From: Aequorivita xiaoshiensis
GTDB taxonomy: Bacteria > Bacteroidota > Bacteroidia > Flavobacteriales > Flavobacteriaceae
Assembly (NCBI RefSeq): GCF_022008395.1
Contig: NZ_JAIRBB010000001.1
Location: 434,001-498,000 of the forward strand
Reading direction: 5' to 3'
Length of the DNA: 64,000 bases
Below the pieces are notes generated by a model. The model searched no databases and was not told the DNA's origin. It saw only the letters and a list, made by a program, of their open reading frames with translations. Positions within the stretch are counted from its first letter, which is position 1. Every line of letters begins with the position of its first letter. A program made the position numbers and the translations under genes. Shown piece after piece: positions 55,667 to 64,000 of the stretch.

Positions 55667-58600
55667 ATGAAGTTAATCCTGTCCATTTTCATTTTTACGT
55701 TCGTAGCAATAGGCTATGCACAGGATATTAATTCAAATTATGTTGAGAAAAAATTTGCTGTAAGAGATACTGTTGCAATTGATAGTGCAGGAATAAATCC
55801 TAAAAAGTTCAACATTTTCGACAAAGAAGGAAATGAGCTAGATCCCTTTAGTTATTTAATAGATTTTAAAAAAGGAAGAATTATTTTTCCTTCCCGTACT
55901 GTTAATGCAGCCGATGGGCTACTTCAAAAAGAAGACTCTGTGACCATTCAGTATTTAAAGTATCCTGATTTTCTTACCCGAGATTATTTCGCACTAGACC
56001 CAAAAATAATTGTTGAAAACACCGGGCGGATTGATAAATTATATTCTCTACAAGAAAGTACTAACAAAAACACCTTTACACCTTTTGATGGCTTGAATAC
56101 TTCTGGAAGTATTTCACGGGGTATTACCATTGGAAACAATCAAAATGCAGTTGTTAATAGTCAGTTAGATTTACAGATAACAGGTAAATTAAGTGATAAG
56201 GTTTCGATTCGTGCTTCTATTCAGGATGCAAATATTCCTACCCAAGAAGGCGGTTATTCACAGAGTTTAAATGAATTTGACCAGATTTTCATAGAGCTTT
56301 TTGGAGAAAATTGGAATATACGGGCAGGAGATATAGATCTTCAAAACAACAATAGCTACTTCGGAAGATTTACGAAAAAAGTGCAAGGGATTTCTTTAGG
56401 CGGGACTTTTAACAACGACGACGGTTCCAAAATTTCAGCATTCGCTTCTGGAGCATTAGTTAAGGGTGTTTTTTCTAAAAGTGAATTTGTTGGACAAGAA
56501 GGAAACCAAGGCCCATATAAACTCGTAGGTCCTAACGGAGAGCTTTATATTTTGGTTGTTTCAGGTAGTGAGCGAGTTTATGTAAACGGACTGCTCTTAA
56601 ATAGAGGCGAAAACGAAGATTACGTAATTGATTACAATGCTGGTGAAATAAAATTTAATCCTACTTATCCTATAACTAGCGATATGCGAATTACTGTAGA
56701 ATATCAATATACCGATAGAAGCTACACACGTTTTATTGGTTATGGAGGCGGGAATTATTCAAGTGATAAATTGGATTTAGGAGTATATGTTTATTCTGAA
56801 AATGATGCTAAAAATCAGCCCTTGCAACAAAGCCTTTCGGAGGAACAAGTGGCAATATTAAAAGCAGCTGGAGATGATATGGATTTAATGACCGCACCAT
56901 CGGCGGTTCCTGATACCTATTCAGAAAACAAAATTCTCTACAAAAAAGTAATTATCAATGGGGAGGAAGTTTTCGTGTTTTCAAATAATCCAGAAGACGA
57001 ACTATACAGTGTGCGTTTCTCACTAGTGGGAAGTAACAACGGTAACTATGTAATTGCTGACAATAACGCTATCAGCAGGATTTTTGAATATATACCTCCT
57101 GTAAATGGTGTCCCCCAAGGTAATTATGAGCCAATTATTAAATTAAATGCTCCCATAAAGCTTCAAATAGGTGGTTTAAATGGAAGTTATCATCCTTCCC
57201 ATAAAACTCAAATAGATTTTGAAGTTGCAGGTAGTAAAAACGATCTCAATTTATTCAGCGATATAGACGATACTAATAACGATGGTTTTGCAGGTAGATT
57301 AGCTTTTAAACAGCGCGTACTAACCTCAGCCGATACACTAAAAGTTAATGCATTTGGTTCGTTAGACTTTGTACAAAAAGATTTTAAAACCATCGAAAAC
57401 CTTTACAATATTGAATTTAACAGAGATTGGAACCTTTTAAACCCACAAGGAAATCAAAGCTTTGTAATTTCTGGAGTTGAATTTTCACATCCAAAAAATG
57501 GAATAGGTAGGTATGAGTTTCAAAATTTGAATTATTCTGAAAACTTCAATGGGACACGTCATGTAATTGCATCAGAGATTAAACTAAATAAATTCAGGTT
57601 AAGAACAAACGGAAGTTTATTAAATAGCAAAGCCGATTCAATTACATCAAATTTCTTTCGACTAAACAATACGGCCACATATTCGTTGAACAAAGCTTGG
57701 ATTGGCGCTAAAACGGCTTTAGAAGATAACCAGATTAAAGATATCCTTCGCGATAGCATTTCCCCAACAAGTCAAAAATTTAGCGCTTATGAGGCTTATA
57801 TGGGCGTAGGAGATAGCACGCAAGTGTTTGTAGAGACTGGTTATCAATATCGGGTGAATGACAGTGTTAGAAACAACATACTTCAAAAAGTAAATTCGTC
57901 ACATACATTTTATTTAAAATCGCGATTGATAAATACTGACAATACACAACTATCGGCATTTGCTAATTACAGAACGCTAAAGTATGAACCTAAAATAGGA
58001 GACGAAACTGGATTGAGTCAAGAAATTCCTACAATTGAAACTAAGCGTGAAATAGACCGTTCGTTAAACTCCAGAATTATTTTCAACCAAGCGCTGTTGC
58101 AGGGGGGAATTCGATGGAATACTACTTTAGAATCTAACAATGGGGTTATTCCACAGCAAGAATTTACCTATGTTAAAACCGAACCAGGGCAGGGTGTTTA
58201 CACTTGGATTGATTACAATAATAATGGAATTCAAGAATTAGAAGAATTTGAAGTAGCGCAGTTTCAAGATCAAGCAGAATACATTAGAATATTACTACCC
58301 AATCAAGTCTTCTTAAAAATCCGTCAGAATAAATTCAGTCAGATACTTACTTTAAATCCTCAAAAATGGATGAATGAAGTGGGTATTAAAAAGTTTCTTT
58401 CTCACTTTTACAATCAAACTTCATACATTCTAGATAGAAAAGTAAAACGAAGAAATGATGCTTTTAATATTAATCCTTTTGAAGATGGAGGGGAGGATCA
58501 ACTTGGGTTAATTTCAAATTTTAGAAATGCGCTATTTTTCAATCGCGGAAAACAGCATTTTTCTACTAGCTACACATATCTTTCATCGTCTAGCGACAAT

Positions 58601-59152
58601 CTGCTTGCTATTGGCTTACAACAAAACAAATCGAAAAGTCATCAACTTAACTTCAATCACAAGATTAAAGAAAGCTGGTTGATGAATTTTAAAAGTCAAA
58701 TTAGCAATAATGAAAGTCTTTCAGAAAATTTTGCAAATAGGAATTACCAACTCGAATCATATTCTATCAATCCAAAAATTTCGTATTTATTGAGCCAGCA
58801 AACTCGATTTGATGTTTTTTATGAATTTGAAAACCAATCGAATAAATTAGGTGAAATGGAAAAGTTAGACCAACAGGTATTAGGGTTTTCATTTGCTTAT
58901 TCCAATGCTGAAAAGGTTTCTATAAATGGAGAATTTAATTATATTAATAACAAGTTTGAAGGAAGTCCATTTTCTCCTGTAGCGTATCAAATGTTGGAGG
59001 GCCTACAACCAGGAACTAACTTTACTTGGCGGATGTTGTTACAAAAACGAATAACCAAATATTTGGATGCTAACCTATCCTATTTTGGACGTAAAAGCGA
59101 AACTACTAAAACAGTACATACAGGAAGTGTACAGTTGAGAGCTTATTTTTAG
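55667..59152 (+). CDS. Large putative outer-membrane beta-barrel protein of unknown function
   Basis: A 1161-residue exported protein (signal peptide about residues 1-18, ending IGYAQ). Residues 20-130 look like a periplasmic adaptor domain. Then GRGxT-like SGSISRGITIGNNQNAVV starts a long series of beta-strand repeats ending in a short aromatic strand (VQLRAYF, terminal Phe), typical of outer-membrane barrels. Segments such as RAGDIDLQNNNSYFGRFTKKVQG recall translocon-type barrels, but I cannot assign it. It stands alone. Confidence 0.8.
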   Translation: MKLILSIFIFTFVAIGYAQDINSNYVEKKFAVRDTVAIDSAGINPKKFNIFDKEGNELDPFSYLIDFKKGRIIFPSRTVNAADGLLQKEDSVTIQYLKYPDFLTRDYFALDPKIIVENTGRIDKLYSLQESTNKNTFTPFDGLNTSGSISRGITIGNNQNAVVNSQLDLQITGKLSDKVSIRASIQDANIPTQEGGYSQSLNEFDQIFIELFGENWNIRAGDIDLQNNNSYFGRFTKKVQGISLGGTFNNDDGSKISAFASGALVKGVFSKSEFVGQEGNQGPYKLVGPNGELYILVVSGSERVYVNGLLLNRGENEDYVIDYNAGEIKFNPTYPITSDMRITVEYQYTDRSYTRFIGYGGGNYSSDKLDLGVYVYSENDAKNQPLQQSLSEEQVAILKAAGDDMDLMTAPSAVPDTYSENKILYKKVIINGEEVFVFSNNPEDELYSVRFSLVGSNNGNYVIADNNAISRIFEYIPPVNGVPQGNYEPIIKLNAPIKLQIGGLNGSYHPSHKTQIDFEVAGSKNDLNLFSDIDDTNNDGFAGRLAFKQRVLTSADTLKVNAFGSLDFVQKDFKTIENLYNIEFNRDWNLLNPQGNQSFVISGVEFSHPKNGIGRYEFQNLNYSENFNGTRHVIASEIKLNKFRLRTNGSLLNSKADSITSNFFRLNNTATYSLNKAWIGAKTALEDNQIKDILRDSISPTSQKFSAYEAYMGVGDSTQVFVETGYQYRVNDSVRNNILQKVNSSHTFYLKSRLINTDNTQLSAFANYRTLKYEPKIGDETGLSQEIPTIETKREIDRSLNSRIIFNQALLQGGIRWNTTLESNNGVIPQQEFTYVKTEPGQGVYTWIDYNNNGIQELEEFEVAQFQDQAEYIRILLPNQVFLKIRQNKFSQILTLNPQKWMNEVGIKKFLSHFYNQTSYILDRKVKRRNDAFNINPFEDGGEDQLGLISNFRNALFFNRGKQHFSTSYTYLSSSSDNLLAIGLQQNKSKSHQLNFNHKIKESWLMNFKSQISNNESLSENFANRNYQLESYSINPKISYLLSQQTRFDVFYEFENQSNKLGEMEKLDQQVLGFSFAYSNAEKVSINGEFNYINNKFEGSPFSPVAYQMLEGLQPGTNFTWRMLLQKRITKYLDANLSYFGRKSETTKTVHTGSVQLRAYF

Positions 59153-59227
59153 TAAGAAATATGCGAAATCATTTCTTAATAAATGGGTTCAATTTTGTAT
59201 CTTCATAAATCAATAACACAATAATAA

Positions 59228-59587
59228 ATGATAATTAAAACAACTTTAGCTCTCTTCTCAGTATTTATAATTTCTTGTGGTCCCATGCAAAACCAATCTG
59301 CGGGTGATGAGAATAATTCATCAGAAATGGAAGCAAAAAAAATGATAGCAGAAGGGTATTTGGCAGGGAAAATTATTTACTCAAACATAAAAGATGATTG
59401 TGAGTATACCATACAATTGGAAAGTGGTGAAAGAGGAATTTACTACGTTGATCCTGTGAATTTAAAAGAAAAATTTAAACAAGAGAATCAGCCTGTATGG
59501 GTAAAATATAATGGCTTAAGACAGATGAATAGATGTAATAAAGCGATTCCTGTTGAAGTTACTTCAATCGTAAATAGAACAGAATAA
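59228..59587 (+). CDS. Small lipoprotein
   Basis: A 119-residue lipoprotein (lipobox VFIISC, Cys17) with a Ser/Asn-rich linker and a small OB-like domain (IQLESGERGIYYVDPVNL, then PVWVKYNGLRQMNRC) carrying two Cys that could pair. Family not recognised. It follows the large barrel gene 75 bases away on the same strand, so the two may be linked. Confidence 0.75.
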   Translation: MIIKTTLALFSVFIISCGPMQNQSAGDENNSSEMEAKKMIAEGYLAGKIIYSNIKDDCEYTIQLESGERGIYYVDPVNLKEKFKQENQPVWVKYNGLRQMNRCNKAIPVEVTSIVNRTE

Positions 59588-59607
59588 CTACTTCTTAGGT
59601 ATAAAAA

Positions 59608-59640
59608 AGGAGGATATTTAATTATCCTCCTCTTCTTGAA
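59608..59640. terminator. Bidirectional terminator
   Basis: A 9-bp stem (AGGAGGATA, 59608-59616, with TATCCTCCT, 59623-59631) with an A run before, between the convergent lipoprotein gene and glyS. Confidence 0.75.
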
Positions 59641-59666
59641 ATATAGAATTAACCACTTAAAAAAAA

Positions 59667-61205
59667 CTATTTAGAAAGCCAGCTTTGGTATGAGATGGTT
59701 TCTTTCAATTTATCTGAAATCTCAGAAATACTAATTCTTTCTTGTTCCATTGTGTCTCTGTTACGAATGGTTACTGTATTATCTTCAATTGTTTGATGAT
59801 CTACTGTAATACAGAAAGGTGTTCCAGCTGCATCTTGACGGCGGTAACGTCTTCCTACGGCATCTTTTTCGTCGTAAGCTACGTTGTAATCCCATTTAAG
59901 AGAATCGATAATTTGTTGCGCAATTTCTGGAAGTCCATCTTTCTTAACAAGAGGAAGAACTGCAGCTTTTACCGGTGCTAAAATTGCTGGTATTTTTAAA
60001 ACTGTACGTGTACTTCCACCCTCTAAGGTTTCTTCTTGAAGTGAATTACTCAATACAGCAAGGAACATTCTGTCCAGACCTATAGAAGTTTCAACTACGT
60101 AAGGAACATAGCTTTCATTCATCTCATGGTCGAAAAACTGTAATTTCTTACCAGAGAATTTTTCGTGAGCTTTAAGATCAAAATCTGTTCTTGAATGTAT
60201 TCCTTCTAATTCTTTAAATCCGAAAGGATAGTTAAATTCGATATCTGCAGCTGCATTTGCGTAATGTGCAAGTTTATCGTGGTCGTGGAAACGATAATTT
60301 TCTTCTCCCATTCCTAATGAAAGATGCCATTTTAAGCGTGTTTCCTTCCAGTATTCGTACCATTTAAGTTCTTCTCCAGGACGAACAAAGAATTGCATTT
60401 CCATTTGTTCAAACTCTCTCATTCGAAAGATAAACTGTCGTGCTACAATCTCGTTACGGAAAGCTTTTCCGGTTTGAGCGATTCCGAATGGAATTTTCAT
60501 TCTTCCACTCTTTTGAATATTCGAAAAGTTTACAAAGATTCCTTGAGCCGTTTCTGGGCGTAGGTAAAGGTCCATCGCGCTATCGGCTGAAGCACCAAGT
60601 TTAGTTCCAAACATAAGGTTGAACTGACGTACCTCTGTCCAGTTTTTCGATCCAGTTACCGGATCTGCAATACCGAGCTCTTCTATCAACGCTTTTACAT
60701 CTGCTAAGTCTTCTTTTTCAAGCGAACTAGCCATACGCTCTAAAACAGTGCGTTGTTCGGTTAGATATCTTACAACTCGAGGATTTGTAGAAACAAACTC
60801 TTCTTCATTAAAACTATCGCCAAAACGCTTTCTTGCCTTTTCAATTTCTTTTTGCGCTTTTTGATAAAGTTTTTCAGCATAATCTTCAATAAGCACATCG
60901 GCGCGATAGCGTTTTTTTGAATCCTTATTGTCAATTAAAGGATCATTAAAAGCATCTACGTGGCCCGAAGCCTTCCAAGTAGTTGGGTGCATTAATATTG
61001 AAGAATCTATCCCTATAATATTTTGATGCATATACACCATGCTTCGCCACCAATATTCGCGAATATTTTTCTTTAATTCTACACCATTTTGAGCATAATC
61101 ATAAACAGCACTAAGACCGTCGTAAATTTCGCTAGATGCAAATATGTAACCGTATTCCCTTGCGTGGGAAACTACTTTTTTAAAATGATCGTCGTTGTTT
61201 GCCAT
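59667..61205 (-). CDS. glyS: Glycyl-tRNA synthetase
   Basis: A 512-residue class II synthetase of the homodimeric alpha2 type. Motif 2 region is in FRNEIVARQFIFRMREFEQME near residue 235, and motif 3 covers GLDRMFLAVL near residue 385 (a Gly-Leu-Asp-Arg class II signature). The C-terminal anticodon domain follows. Start at 61205 (MANNDDHFKKVV); the upstream ATG at 61232 adds nine residues with no family match. A TATTTTTG box lies just before it on the minus strand (61217-61210). Confidence 0.96.
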   Translation of the reverse strand: MANNDDHFKKVVSHAREYGYIFASSEIYDGLSAVYDYAQNGVELKKNIREYWWRSMVYMHQNIIGIDSSILMHPTTWKASGHVDAFNDPLIDNKDSKKRYRADVLIEDYAEKLYQKAQKEIEKARKRFGDSFNEEEFVSTNPRVVRYLTEQRTVLERMASSLEKEDLADVKALIEELGIADPVTGSKNWTEVRQFNLMFGTKLGASADSAMDLYLRPETAQGIFVNFSNIQKSGRMKIPFGIAQTGKAFRNEIVARQFIFRMREFEQMEMQFFVRPGEELKWYEYWKETRLKWHLSLGMGEENYRFHDHDKLAHYANAAADIEFNYPFGFKELEGIHSRTDFDLKAHEKFSGKKLQFFDHEMNESYVPYVVETSIGLDRMFLAVLSNSLQEETLEGGSTRTVLKIPAILAPVKAAVLPLVKKDGLPEIAQQIIDSLKWDYNVAYDEKDAVGRRYRRQDAAGTPFCITVDHQTIEDNTVTIRNRDTMEQERISISEISDKLKETISYQSWLSK

Positions 61206-61270
61206 GTCACAAAAATAGGAAAGTCCCCTCAACCTTCGAAGAGAGAACTTGATTTTTTTTATTATTAAAA

Positions 61271-61295
61271 AACCATTGCAAAAATTGCAATGGTT
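61271..61295 (-). terminator. Terminator of the coiled-coil gene
   Basis: An 11-bp perfect stem (61271-61281 with 61285-61295), a 3-base loop and an A run on the plus strand (T run on the minus) after it. Confidence 0.82.
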
Positions 61296-61353
61296 TTAGT
61301 TTTAATTTTAGCCAAACATAATGAATTTTATATCAAAATGTATATTTCATCGG

Positions 61354-62241
61354 CTATTTCAATTCCATAGTTGTTGTTCCAACTTGATTTGGTCCATCAA
61401 AAATGTTAATTGTATATCTACCTTCAACTAGGTTTGTTTCTTTTGAATTAACTAAAATACAAACGTCTAGTGCTTCATTTTCATAAAAAACATTTGTAGA
61501 AGCACTGTAGTTTAAGTTTTTATCTTCAAATTGTTTTACTGTATCATCACCCATCATAACATTTTTAGGGTTGATAACTTGAATGTAAATAATTCTGTCT
61601 CCACTTTTAGCAATTGAATTTGGAGCTAATGTAAAACAAGCTCTAATTTTATCTGCACGGCTTGAACGTCTTGTATCTACAACTTTTCCACTATTTCTAA
61701 TAATTACAGCTTCCCCTCTTAAGTTTGTAGCTTTAACAATCGATCCTTTTTTCAAGATTTCATTCATTGCTTCGTTCTCCTGATTTACAGAATCTACAAC
61801 CATCCTAGTATTATCCAACTCTAAGAACGTACTATCGCGCTCCATAGCAAGTCTTTTATTGGCATCAATTAAACTATCGGCTCTTTTAAACAGCATAGCT
61901 CTTTCTTGCTTTAACCTACCAACTTCTACTTTATATCTCTGAATCAAACCGATATTAGCCTTAGCATCTTTAACAGAGTCTAATAGCACATTTATTCTTT
62001 CACGCGCGGCCAACAAGTCTTTATCCTTTAACTCGTTATCCTTAATAACTTCATCGTAATTGGCAATTAACCCTTCAAGTTCTTGCTCGATAGAATCTTT
62101 TTCAGTTTCTAGGTTAGAAATTGTAGCTTTATTCTCATTAAATAATGTTACAGTATACACTGCTAATGCTATAAGCAGTAGAGATAGAACTCCTATAAGG
62201 ATCTTAAACTTACCGCTATTATTTTCATTTTCGGTGCTCAT
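61354..62241 (-). CDS. Coiled-coil membrane-anchored protein
   Basis: A 295-residue protein with one membrane helix (about residues 13-30), a long coiled coil (about 35-165, with heptad-like runs such as KDSIEQELEGLI) and a C-terminal beta-rich domain (about 175-295, RACFTLAPNSIAKSGDRIIYIQ). Some databases label such neighbours of glyS as chromosome-partitioning proteins, but I see no ParA motif. It is probably periplasmic with an inner-membrane anchor. Function unknown. Confidence 0.8.
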   Translation of the reverse strand: MSTENENNSGKFKILIGVLSLLLIALAVYTVTLFNENKATISNLETEKDSIEQELEGLIANYDEVIKDNELKDKDLLAARERINVLLDSVKDAKANIGLIQRYKVEVGRLKQERAMLFKRADSLIDANKRLAMERDSTFLELDNTRMVVDSVNQENEAMNEILKKGSIVKATNLRGEAVIIRNSGKVVDTRRSSRADKIRACFTLAPNSIAKSGDRIIYIQVINPKNVMMGDDTVKQFEDKNLNYSASTNVFYENEALDVCILVNSKETNLVEGRYTINIFDGPNQVGTTTMELK

Positions 62242-62326
62242 AATTTAATTGTATTTAGTATAATTGGTAAATGTAGGTAGGTATTTCTTTAACAAACGTT
62301 TACAAAATGATAAAACTTCATAAAAA

Positions 62327-62989
62327 ATGTTAAATCTACTCTTTCCTAAAATCTGTTATAGTTGTCATAATCCGTTACTTAAGGGAGAAAAAACAGTTTG
62401 TATTGAATGTATTCATTCCTTACCTATAGCTTCGTTTCACAAAAATGAAAGTAATTTTTTAAAAAATAAGTTTTATGGAAGATTTTTAGTAAAAAATGCA
62501 ACATCTCTACTTTATTTTCAAAAAAGAGGAATAACACAGGAGTTACTTCACAACTTAAAATATCGTGGAAAGGAGGAGATTAGTTATTTTTTTGGAAAAT
62601 GGCTTGGTGCAGAATTGGCCGAGTGTAAAAATTACAATAATATAGACTTAGTAATTCCGGTTCCTTTACATAAACAGAAATTAAAAAAAAGAGGCTATAA
62701 TCAAGTAGAAGGGTTTGGAAAAGAAATTGCCTTAGCCCTTAACGTAGCCTATCGTGATGATATTTTAATTAAAATTTCAAAATCTGGTTCCCAAGTTTTT
62801 AAAACAAGAATGCTCCGTTTTGAAAGTGAAGAAGTTTTTTCCATACAAAAATTAAAAGATATCAAAAACAAGCATATTTTATTGGTAGACGATATTATAA
62901 CCACAGGTGCAACGCTAGAAAAATGTGCACTACAGTTGCTTAAAGGAGAGAATGTATGCATTAGTATTGCAACGATTGCCGTTGCATAA
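62327..62989 (+). CDS. ComF-family phosphoribosyltransferase-like protein
   Basis: A 220-residue protein with an N-terminal zinc finger (CYSCHNPLLKGEKTVCIEC, residues 10-28) and a phosphoribosyltransferase domain with the PRPP loop LLVDDIITTGATLEKC near residue 185. ComF proteins act with natural transformation helicases in some bacteria. It is divergent from the coiled-coil gene; 106 bases separate it from the next gene. Confidence 0.92.
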   Translation: MLNLLFPKICYSCHNPLLKGEKTVCIECIHSLPIASFHKNESNFLKNKFYGRFLVKNATSLLYFQKRGITQELLHNLKYRGKEEISYFFGKWLGAELAECKNYNNIDLVIPVPLHKQKLKKRGYNQVEGFGKEIALALNVAYRDDILIKISKSGSQVFKTRMLRFESEEVFSIQKLKDIKNKHILLVDDIITTGATLEKCALQLLKGENVCISIATIAVA

Positions 62990-63010
62990 ACATTAATAGT
63001 TGTTTGTTAA

Positions 63011-63043
63011 TTGCTACTAGTTCTTTCTTATTGTTTAATTTTG
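63011..63043 (+). promoter_or_regulatory. Promoter of the lipoprotein gene at the right edge
   Basis: TTG at 63011-63013, a 22-base spacer and TAATTTTG at 63036-63043, 52 bases before the TTG start. Confidence 0.6.
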
Positions 63044-63095
63044 GGCAGATTTCAATAAATTCAATTTTAAATTTATTAACAACTAAAATTTCATC

Positions 63096-64000
63096 TTGAA
63101 ACATCGCCTTCTATACATTCCCATTGCGCTTTTGTTTATGCTTTCATTTACTGATTGCGCCAAAAAAGGAACGCCATCAGGTGGACCAAGAGATACTATT
63201 CCTCCAGTAATTGTAAGAAGTATTCCCGAAAATTACAGCACGAATTTTAAAGGAGATGAAATTGAAATTCGATTTGATGAATATATCAAGTTAAAAGATT
63301 TAAACAATCAGTTAATCATTTCTCCACCGATGAAGTATACGCCGGTTATCACACCGCTAAGTACTTCAAAGAGATTAAAAATAAAACTATTAGATACCTT
63401 AAAACCTAATACAACCTATTCTTTCAACTTCGGAAAAAGTATTGTTGATAACAATGAAGAAAACGAGTTTGAATATTTTAAATATGTGTTTTCCACAGGA
63501 ACGTATATAGATAGTTTAAAACTTTCAGGAGAGGTAAAAGACGCTAAACTAATTTCTCCTGAAATTCCAACAACGGTAATGCTTTACGAAGTAAATGAAA
63601 CTTTTAAAGACTCAGTGGTTTATTCTGAAAAACCGATGTACATAACTGTTACTAAAGACAGTAGCGGGACATTTGAGCTTTCAAATCTAAAACAAGGAAA
63701 ATATTTACTAATTGCTTTAAATGAAAAAAGTAACGATTACACTTTTCAACCAAAGACAGATAAAATTGGATTTGTAAATGAAGTAATTACCTTGCCTACA
63801 GATTCTACTTATGCACTTACACTTTTTAAAGAAACTCCGGATTACAAATTAGCAAGACCTGCTTTAGTTTCTAAAAACCATATTGTTTTTGGTTATGAAG
63901 GGCGCGTAGATAGCTTAAAAGTTGAAATGTTATCGGATGTAGGTCAAAATTACGTTTCCACATCTTATAAAGATGAAATAAAAGATTCACTTCACTATTG
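63096..64000 (+). CDS. Ig-like-domain lipoprotein (partial, runs off the window)
   Basis: An open frame with no stop up to the window end (301 codons). It begins at a TTG; a stop codon lies four codons upstream and no ATG is available until inside the signal peptide. The N-terminus is a lipoprotein signal (FMLSFTDC, Cys near residue 21). A bacterial Ig-like (Big_5-type) domain follows at about residues 33-120, with PPVIVRSIPENYSTNFKG and KLLDTLKPNTTYSFNFGKS. It is a surface or periplasmic lipoprotein of unknown role, common in Bacteroidota. Confidence 0.82.
   Translation, partial: MKHRLLYIPIALLFMLSFTDCAKKGTPSGGPRDTIPPVIVRSIPENYSTNFKGDEIEIRFDEYIKLKDLNNQLIISPPMKYTPVITPLSTSKRLKIKLLDTLKPNTTYSFNFGKSIVDNNEENEFEYFKYVFSTGTYIDSLKLSGEVKDAKLISPEIPTTVMLYEVNETFKDSVVYSEKPMYITVTKDSSGTFELSNLKQGKYLLIALNEKSNDYTFQPKTDKIGFVNEVITLPTDSTYALTLFKETPDYKLARPALVSKNHIVFGYEGRVDSLKVEMLSDVGQNYVSTSYKDEIKDSLHY

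Noticed and set aside
61354-62241. A chromosome-partitioning ATPase call for the coiled-coil protein
   Set aside because: There is no Walker A motif; the features are a membrane anchor, a coiled coil and a beta domain.

Overview
The window is a stretch of chromosome from a member of the Flavobacteriaceae (Bacteroidota). The evidence is the mutY-ssb-gldE-gldD gliding-motility cluster, the panC/panD/glycogen-synthase/DUF4270/glmS neighbourhood, the sdhCAB set with a single membrane subunit, and a ribosomal protein L21 with a helix-hairpin-helix tail. GLPGLI and CarboxypepD_reg/TonB-type outer-membrane proteins point the same way, as do promoters of the TTG-N19-22-TAnnTTTG type and the lack of Shine-Dalgarno sequences before start codons. 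The DNA is AT-rich by eye. I could not place it below family level. I found no rRNA, tRNA, CRISPR array or intact insertion sequence.

Layout. 0.2-9.5 kb: thiL, an alpha/beta hydrolase, a DUF3784-like membrane protein, aminopeptidase P, a GreB-type factor, a dicarboxylate symporter and the sdhCAB operon. 9.6-20 kb: a transglutaminase-like protein, rplU-rpmA, a DUF4199-like protein, an M16 peptidase pair, gldD/gldE/ssb/mutY on the minus strand, then hup, a tiny very basic ORF missed by size filters, and RNase E/G. 21.8-31.3 kb is the accessory, rearranged part. It holds recX, a hypothetical block, a flotillin/NfeD pair, a gene graveyard, a GLPGLI protein with its TonB-type partner, an M23 lipoprotein and a small beta-barrel protein. 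31.3-43.2 kb: a cupin_8 protein, an acyl-CoA dehydrogenase, an M23/SH3 lipoprotein, radA, a beta-propeller sensor kinase with its regulator, an esterase-like protein, a flippase-like protein, panD and panC. 43.3-52 kb: a short glycogen-synthase-like protein, a DUF4270 lipoprotein, glmS, a sulfotransferase-like protein, a class IV aminotransferase and atpDC. 52-53.6 kb: a ParDE-type toxin-antitoxin pair and an XRE/DUF2975 pair, bracketed by a palindromic repeat. 53.6-64 kb: an aldo/keto reductase, exonuclease III, a 1161-residue putative outer-membrane protein, a small lipoprotein, glyS, a coiled-coil protein, comF and a lipoprotein gene that runs off the right edge.

The most unusual structure is around 22-31 kb. 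A decayed 3' end of the beta-barrel gene (25293-25365) and a decayed 3' end of recX (about 29503-29604) alternate with the intact recX (21837) and intact beta-barrel gene (30743), all in matching orientation. This is what a tandem duplication followed by reciprocal loss, or mixing of two lineages' versions of the locus, would leave. Other points worth checking are the small basic ORF after hup, a sulfotransferase-like/aminotransferase pair that matches the two halves of a plant fusion protein as I recall it, an esterase-fold protein with Asp where the nucleophilic Ser should be, and an RNase E/G without the zinc-link cysteines.
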